Origin: Candidatus Aminicenantota bacterium
GTDB lineage: Bacteria > Acidobacteriota > Aminicenantia > Aminicenantales > Aminicenantaceae
Length of the DNA: 9,894 bases
Direction of reading: 5' to 3'
Assembly: GCA_030620655.1 (NCBI GenBank)
Contig: JAUXEH010000092.1
Span: 1-9,894, forward strand
Below are positions 5,794-9,894 of the stretch, in pieces. The translations under genes were made by a program, and so were the position numbers. How positions within the stretch are numbered: position 1 is the stretch's first letter; each line of letters opens with the position of its first letter. The notes under the pieces were generated by a model. The model saw nothing but the letters and a program-made list of their open reading frames with translations, made no database searches and was not told the origin of the DNA.

Positions 5794-7239
5794 ATGAAAA
5801 AACTCACGCATGACTCTTGTTTCAGGCTCTGGGCCGCGTCAGTTTTCTTGGCATTCTTGCTGGCGACGGTGGTTGCAGTTCCCGGAGAACGCCCGGAAAA
5901 ACCCCGGCCTAAAGCCGGACAGTTGAGCGAGGTATACCTGAAATACCTCCAGAACCAGGGGGAGGCCGGTCAGGCCGGCATCATGACCAGCGAAGGGTAC
6001 ACCTTGGGCGCGGTCCCCTCGCACCTCGATTTCTCCCATCTGACTCTATACGACGAAGAACCCATCTCTGTGCAGGGGCTCCCCGCTTATTTCGATCTTC
6101 GTAACAAAGATACCCTCACGGATGTGCGGGATCAGGGCAGCTGCGGCTCCTGCTGGGCCTTCGCCACCATGGGGGCCCTGGAGGCGGGCCTGATGCCGAA
6201 TCAGGAATTAGATTTTTCCGAGCAGCACCTGATCAAAGAGCATAGGTTCAAGAACGCTCCCTGTAAGGGCGGCTCCATCCACATGTCGGTCGCCTACCTG
6301 GCCAGATGGGACGGGCCCCTGTCCGAAGAGGACATGCCCTACACCTATGTCGCTTCGGCGCTGGACCAGGAGGTGAGGAAACACGTACAGAACGTGGTTT
6401 TTATCCCGGCGACTAAAGTCAAAGCGAAGCGGGCCATCAAGAGATACGGCCCGGTCTACGTGACGATGTGCTACGATTCCCAGTGTTACAACCCCGATTA
6501 CGCCTCCTTCTACAACTCTTTCTCCGATACGGGCTACCATGCGGTCCTCCTGGTGGGGTGGGACAACAGCTATTCCCGCTACAAATTCAATTCGATCCCG
6601 CCGGGAGACGGGGCGTTCATCGTCCGGAACTCGTGGGGGCCGAACTACGGCGATCAGGGGTATTTCTATATCTCCTACTATGACCAGTATCTGGGATTCG
6701 ATGGCTTGCTGGCGGCGTTCAAGAAGGCCGAACCCAGCACAAACTACCAGGAGATCTACGAGTACGACACCTTCGGGTTGATGAGCTTCGTGGGCTATGA
6801 TTCGGAAACGGCCTGGTGCGCCAATGTTTTTACGGCTCAATCAGATGCCGGCCTGCGATCCGTCAGCTTCTATGCCCTGGGAACCACGACCACGTACACG
6901 GTCTATGTCTACAAGGGGGTGAGGGCGGACAATCCTGTCCGCGGGACACTGGCCGCACAAAAGGGCGGCAGGCTCAAAAACGCGGGATATTACACCATCC
7001 CCTTGAAGTCCCAGGTGCCGTTGAGCGAGGGAGAGAGGTTTTCGGTCGTCGTGAAGTTGAATACAAAAAACCACAGCTACCCAATCCCGGTCGAATGCCA
7101 TGTAAAGGGAGAGACCCGCAAAGCGCGGGTGAAGGCCCGGGCGGGAGAGGGATTTATCAGCTACAACGGCACGGCCTGGAATGACGTGCTCGACTGGTTC
7201 CCGAAAACCAGCGTGTGTATCAAGGCGTTCACCAAGTAA
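5794..7239 (+). CDS. Secreted papain-family (C1) cysteine protease with C-terminal lectin-like domain
   Basis: The 481-residue protein begins with a signal peptide (residues 1 to about 28, core ASVFLAFLLATVVA), followed by a short pro-region and a papain-like domain from about 96 to 315. All four catalytic-site residues are present: the oxyanion-hole Q114 and nucleophile C120 in DQGSCGSCWAFA, H249 in GYHAVLLVGWD and N279 in IVRNSWGPNYGDQGYFYISY. The SEQHLIKE and CKGGSIHMSVAYLARWDGPL segments are typical of the bacterial C1A branch. Residues about 318-481 match the beta-rich lectin-like domain that often follows this peptidase (SFYALGTTTTYTVYVYKG, LKSQVPLSEGERFSVVVKL). Length fits a complete peptidase plus lectin-like protein. 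The start has AAAGGAAGGG 6 nt upstream. It should act outside the cytoplasm on protein, perhaps anchored to glycans by the C-terminal domain. It is convergent with the DUF1177 gene, with 18 bp between stops. The classification is strong; substrates are unknown. Confidence 0.93.
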   Translation: MKKLTHDSCFRLWAASVFLAFLLATVVAVPGERPEKPRPKAGQLSEVYLKYLQNQGEAGQAGIMTSEGYTLGAVPSHLDFSHLTLYDEEPISVQGLPAYFDLRNKDTLTDVRDQGSCGSCWAFATMGALEAGLMPNQELDFSEQHLIKEHRFKNAPCKGGSIHMSVAYLARWDGPLSEEDMPYTYVASALDQEVRKHVQNVVFIPATKVKAKRAIKRYGPVYVTMCYDSQCYNPDYASFYNSFSDTGYHAVLLVGWDNSYSRYKFNSIPPGDGAFIVRNSWGPNYGDQGYFYISYYDQYLGFDGLLAAFKKAEPSTNYQEIYEYDTFGLMSFVGYDSETAWCANVFTAQSDAGLRSVSFYALGTTTTYTVYVYKGVRADNPVRGTLAAQKGGRLKNAGYYTIPLKSQVPLSEGERFSVVVKLNTKNHSYPIPVECHVKGETRKARVKARAGEGFISYNGTAWNDVLDWFPKTSVCIKAFTK

Positions 7240-7257
7240 TTCGGTCGTACTCTGTCG

Positions 7258-8175
7258 CTATTTCCCCAGGCTCTTGTGCCGTTCCATCGTCCCGTAGCGC
7301 GCGAGCAGTCTCTGGAATTCGTCCTCATCGAAGAACGAGCAGCGGCCGGAAGTGAAGGCCTTGGCGGTTTCGACGGCGAACCTGGCGGCCGCCTCGAGGT
7401 CCGTCACCTGGTTGGCGCCGGTAGCGCATCCGGGGACCGGGATCTCGGCTGTCAAGGCCACGCCCACGACCGGGGCCGAGGTGGCCGTGGCCGGCTGCAG
7501 GATGCTGTTGAGGTGGTACACCTCGTTTCCGTAGGGGGTTATGTCCTGAGTGGTCACCGGAAAAACGACTGGCAGCTTCCCTGTCACGTTCTGCATGATA
7601 TCCAGCAGGTCTTCGCTCACCCGCAGGATATACCCATCCTTGATGGTGGGGGAGATGGCGAAACCCTTGTGGTTGATCACCCGGTTGCCCTTGGTGGAAT
7701 CGATCGAAAGTACGGCGTCCATGGCCTCGACAACTTCGTAGGTATTCATGGTTGCCATGGAGACCGGAGAATCCATGAAGGGGACTGGGTCGTGCGGGAT
7801 GGTGGGGGCGTCTGGGCAGAGATGGGTGGTCAGGATGACATCGCCCGCGAGGGGGTCCCCCTTCTTCCGCATCACACCCAGTTTGGCCGCCGAGGCCAGG
7901 GCCGCGATGGCCCCGTCCGCATCGGACACGAAGCCGACCGCCTGTGGTCGAGCCCCCATGCCGCCGAGGCGGCCGATTATGCCCAGCGTAGGCGCCACAC
8001 GGGTGCTGCCCTGTAAGATGATCTTCACAAACAGGGTGGAGCCTTTTTCCTCCCTGATCTCCTCGAACGAGATCTCGTTTTCCTCGATCCCCCGGGATAA
8101 GAGGAAATCCTTGACCTCAGAGGCTGTGATCTCCGCGCCTTCCAGAAGTTCCATGACGTCGATGATGTGTCTCAT
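7258..8175 (-). CDS. DUF1177 family protein
   Basis: The 305-residue product matches DUF1177 over its whole length. Diagnostic stretches are PTLGIIGRLGGMGARP (62-77), VSDADGAIAALA (83-94), TTHLCPDAPTIPHDPVPFMD (116-135), SIDSTKGNRVINHKGFAISP, ILRVSEDLLDI and VPGCATGANQVTDLEAAARF. Conserved His, Cys and Asp residues (H118, C120, D122, H128, D129, D135) look like a metal or catalytic site, but the family has no assigned function that I know of. The start is set by the ribosome-binding site: AGGAGG (8182-8187) directly touches the ATG at 8181, leaving no room, while the ATG two codons later (8175) has 6 nt spacing, so I use 8175. It lies downstream of an NCS1 permease gene on the same strand (about 150 bp gap), suggesting use of the transported compound. 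A 14-bp inverted repeat occupies its leader. Confidence 0.88.
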   Translation of the reverse strand: MRHIIDVMELLEGAEITASEVKDFLLSRGIEENEISFEEIREEKGSTLFVKIILQGSTRVAPTLGIIGRLGGMGARPQAVGFVSDADGAIAALASAAKLGVMRKKGDPLAGDVILTTHLCPDAPTIPHDPVPFMDSPVSMATMNTYEVVEAMDAVLSIDSTKGNRVINHKGFAISPTIKDGYILRVSEDLLDIMQNVTGKLPVVFPVTTQDITPYGNEVYHLNSILQPATATSAPVVGVALTAEIPVPGCATGANQVTDLEAAARFAVETAKAFTSGRCSFFDEDEFQRLLARYGTMERHKSLGK

Positions 8176-8197
8176 TGCCATCCTCCTGAATTATTCA

Positions 8198-8252
8198 TAA
8201 AGAATGTCGATATTTCCTTCATAAAACTCATAGTTATCATCGACATTCTTTA
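8198..8252 (-). promoter_or_regulatory. 14-bp inverted repeat in the leader of the DUF1177 gene
   Basis: TAAAGAATGTCGAT (8198-8211) is a perfect inverted copy of ATCGACATTCTTTA (8239-8252), with a 27-nt AT-rich loop. On the minus strand it lies 10 bp upstream of the ribosome-binding site of the DUF1177 gene and downstream of the permease stop. It could be an mRNA processing or stability hairpin that lets the two genes be expressed at different levels, an attenuator, or a binding site. There is no adjacent T-run on the minus strand, so I do not call it a terminator. Confidence 0.6.
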
Positions 8253-8333
8253 CCCTTCGGGCGAGCCAAACCAAGAGATGGTAGGTTGGGTCGGCGCTTC
8301 GTTGCCGTGGGTTCGCGGTGGTAAAATATTGCC

Positions 8334-9656
8334 TCATTTGTTGTCCGGGAACAGTTTCATCACCAAATAATACAGGACGATCGAGGACAGGATGCCGTTG
8401 AAGGCGAAGATCGAGAACGGGAACACACGCGGGGTCCAGGGATGCCCCGAGGTCGTCCACCCGATCAGGAAGGCCGCCGCATACACGGCCAGTGCCTTCC
8501 CGTTGATGCGCTTGACAGCAGCCTTCCCCACAGCTTCCCCGATCCTGCCGAGCCTTATCCTCTTTAACAGGTAGAAGTCACAGAGGAAGATGCCGCCGAT
8601 GGGGCCGATGCTCACGGTCAGGATGATCAGGAAGAGCTCCAGCCTCTCCAGGATTCCCAAGGCCGCGAACAGGGACGCCGCCACCCCGGCCGCCACCGTC
8701 ATCTTCCAGCGCTTGATCCGGAAGATGTTGTTGAGCGCCAGCACCGCCGAATACAGGTTGCTGTCGTTGGTGGTCCACTGCGCCAGGAGCAGCACCACAA
8801 ATCCCGCGAATCCCAGCCCCAGGTAGCGGCCGCCGATTATGATCTCGGGAAGGCCTTCGTGATACAAGCCGGTGTTCATGGCCAGGAACGATCCCACGAA
8901 GTGAAGGAAGGCGCTGGCCGTCATCGCCACTCCGGCCGCCAGCACGATCTCCTTGAGGCGGGGGCGGGCATAGCGGAAGATGTCCGCGCTGGTCACGGCC
9001 CCCACGATAAATCCTCCGGCCACCACCGAGGCCGCCGCCCCCAGGGTCATAGGGTAGGGGTCGGGCTGGTGTGCGGCTGCCAGCGACTGCAGTGTCTCGG
9101 CCGGCAGGAAGTGAAATCCCATCTTGAAGATCCCCCACACGAAGATGACGATCATGAAGGGGGAGGCGATCCAGCTCAGGACACTCAGGCCCCGGATCCC
9201 GAAGATGGCCGGCACCATCATGACCATCCCGCACACAAAGGAAAAGAGCGGGAGCGAGAAATCCGTCTTTAAGTAGAACTGGACGGTCCGGGCGAAAAAG
9301 GCCGCCTGCACGCCGAACCAGCCCATGAGGGATAAGGCGATCGACAGCGAAATGAGGATTGCCCCGATTCGACCGAACGAGAAGTTGGCGATGAGGGGCG
9401 TGGACAAGCCGGTCCGGGCCCCGATGTAGCCCGTGAGCGCCATGACCGCGATCAGGATGATCTCGCCCAGGAGATAGGAGAGCACCACGGCCTGCATCCG
9501 GCCCAGCCCCATGCCGATCATCATGCCCCGGAAGATGGCGGACATGACCACCGCGATCCCAATCCAGATCACAGCCAGCTCGATCCAGGGCCGGCGTTTA
9601 TCGTACGGCACAGGTTCCAGAGAATAATCTTCCAGGACCTGGGATTCTTCAGTCAA
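8334..9656 (-). CDS. NCS1-family cytosine/purine permease-like transporter (CodB-like)
   Basis: This 440-residue integral membrane protein has about 12 hydrophobic segments, the standard NCS1 size. It begins with the CodB-like lead-in DYSLEPVPYDKRRPW (10-24). It contains the NCS1 hallmarks SLMGWFGVQAAFFA (109-122, helix 3 substrate region), TSADIFRYAR (222-231, sodium/substrate region) and QWTTNDSNLYSAVLAL (293-308, helix 8). NCS1 carriers import nucleobases, allantoin, hydantoins or thiamine-like compounds by sodium or proton symport; the closest resemblance is to cytosine permease, but the exact substrate cannot be read. The start is TTG at 9656 with AGGAA 10 nt upstream; no ATG fits before the first helix. 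Four direct repeats lie between it and the upstream peptidase gene on the same strand. A DUF1177 gene follows. Confidence 0.9.
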   Translation of the reverse strand: MTEESQVLEDYSLEPVPYDKRRPWIELAVIWIGIAVVMSAIFRGMMIGMGLGRMQAVVLSYLLGEIILIAVMALTGYIGARTGLSTPLIANFSFGRIGAILISLSIALSLMGWFGVQAAFFARTVQFYLKTDFSLPLFSFVCGMVMMVPAIFGIRGLSVLSWIASPFMIVIFVWGIFKMGFHFLPAETLQSLAAAHQPDPYPMTLGAAASVVAGGFIVGAVTSADIFRYARPRLKEIVLAAGVAMTASAFLHFVGSFLAMNTGLYHEGLPEIIIGGRYLGLGFAGFVVLLLAQWTTNDSNLYSAVLALNNIFRIKRWKMTVAAGVAASLFAALGILERLELFLIILTVSIGPIGGIFLCDFYLLKRIRLGRIGEAVGKAAVKRINGKALAVYAAAFLIGWTTSGHPWTPRVFPFSIFAFNGILSSIVLYYLVMKLFPDNK

Positions 9657-9702
9657 TGTCCGATCGTTCCTATATTTCCGGTCGCTCCCTTATTCCTTCA
9701 GG

Positions 9703-9776
9703 ATGATTCGCGCTTCACACAATGATTCGCGCCTCACACACGAATTCGCATCCTGACAATGATGCGCGATTACCTG
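9703..9776. repeat. Four imperfect 18-19-bp tandem direct repeats
   Basis: Units at 9703-9721 and 9722-9740 share ATGATTCGCGCYTCACACA with one difference in 19. A third, more diverged unit (9741-9758, ending CCTGACA) and a partial fourth (from 9759, ATGATGCGCG) follow directly. An 8-bp inverted repeat TCAGGATG / CATCCTGA (9698-9705, 9749-9756) spans the array. The array fills most of the gap between the peptidase stop and the permease start, an apt place for a multi-site regulator or for a processing signal. It does not look like CRISPR because there are no spacers. Confidence 0.6.
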
Positions 9777-9894
9777 CTACTCCAGATAATGCTGGATTTT
9801 TTTCCGGACCGCGGCCTCACACACCTTGCAGAACGGCTTGCTCCCCTTGGAGAACATGATGCAGTCCACCATGGGACGGTAGAGCCCCTGCGAG
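9777..9894 (-). CDS. C-terminus of a probable M64-type metallopeptidase (partial)
   Basis: Reading on the minus strand from the window edge, an open frame of 38 codons ends in TAG at 9777-9779. The translated tail contains LYRPMVDCIMFSKGSKPFCK followed by VCEAAVRKKIQHYLE. The arrangement RPM-x2-C-x-M ... FC-x2-C followed by a helix recalls the C-terminal end of IgA-peptidase M64 family zinc proteases, where cysteines close the domain. The catalytic part (HExxH) would lie outside the window, so this rests on the tail alone. The gene is upstream of the permease on the same strand, 120 bp away, and could belong to the same transcription unit. Another Cys-ending protein is possible. Confidence 0.5.
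   Translation of the reverse strand, partial: SQGLYRPMVDCIMFSKGSKPFCKVCEAAVRKKIQHYLE

Noticed and set aside
4247..7239. Single three-gene defence operon including the C1 protease
   Set aside because: A strong hairpin terminator and a separate candidate promoter lie between the metallohydrolase and the protease, and the protease has a signal peptide while the other two proteins are cytoplasmic.
7276..8016. Plus-strand open frame opposite the DUF1177 gene
   Set aside because: It is a shadow of the strongly matched DUF1177 gene, with Gly/Asp/His-rich composition and no start signals.
8254..8330. GTAGGTTGGGT... stretch between DUF1177 and permease genes resembling a common intergenic repeat
   Set aside because: Only partial self-complementarity (CGGC/GCCG, CCC-TTCG-GGG) is visible and no second copy lies in the window, so I cannot support a repeat or terminator call.
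9703..9776. CRISPR array
   Set aside because: The repeats are directly adjacent with no spacers and diverge quickly along the array.

Overview
The window looks like a chromosomal segment from a GC-rich Gram-negative bacterium. A deltaproteobacterial / Desulfobacterota-type host is my best guess, from the tandem-ACT protein, the DUF1177 protein with an NCS1 permease, and the GGGGACAG-type palindromic repeats. That placement is inference; there is no rRNA or other phylogenetic marker. Coding density is high. Intergenic DNA is distinctly more AT-rich than the genes and carries most of the unusual structure.

Layout. 1-290 holds a non-coding, AT-rich element bounded by 23-bp near-perfect inverted repeats (37-282) with a second hairpin inside it. 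291-857 (minus) is a VapBC toxin-antitoxin pair, with a palindromic operator lying over its promoter at 864-893. A degenerate GGGGACAG repeat follows at 929-961. 1031-3587 (plus) carries two exported proteins: one of unknown function with a short C-terminal VYLIENG-type segment, and a DUF4015-type putative glycoside hydrolase with an uncharacterised C-terminal domain. 3655-4035 (minus) is a tandem ACT-domain protein with a good sigma70 promoter and inverted repeats over its transcription start. 4247-5624 (plus) is a tightly coupled two-gene unit: an unrecognised 182-residue protein and a stand-alone ComEC-like metallo-beta-lactamase-fold hydrolase. It ends in a perfect 22-bp hairpin that also belongs to the GGGGACAG repeat class. 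5794-7239 (plus) is a secreted papain-family cysteine protease with a C-terminal lectin-like domain. 7258-9894 (minus) reads, in transcription order, as the C-terminus of a probable M64-type peptidase, then an NCS1 cytosine/purine permease-like transporter, then a DUF1177 protein. Four imperfect 19-bp direct repeats separate the M64 gene from the permease, and a 14-bp inverted repeat sits in the leader of the DUF1177 gene.

How the parts fit. Three plus-strand products are predicted to be exported (286-residue protein, glycoside hydrolase-like protein, C1 protease), suggesting envelope or extracellular polymer turnover. The minus-strand group at the right end looks like uptake and processing of a small nitrogenous compound. 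The 182-residue protein / metallohydrolase pair is the least explained unit and the best candidate for an undescribed two-component system. Nothing in the sequence proves its role.

Several starts were set by ribosome-binding sites rather than by longest frame: a GTG at 1031, ATG at 2007, ATG at 8175 (not 8181) and a TTG at 9656.
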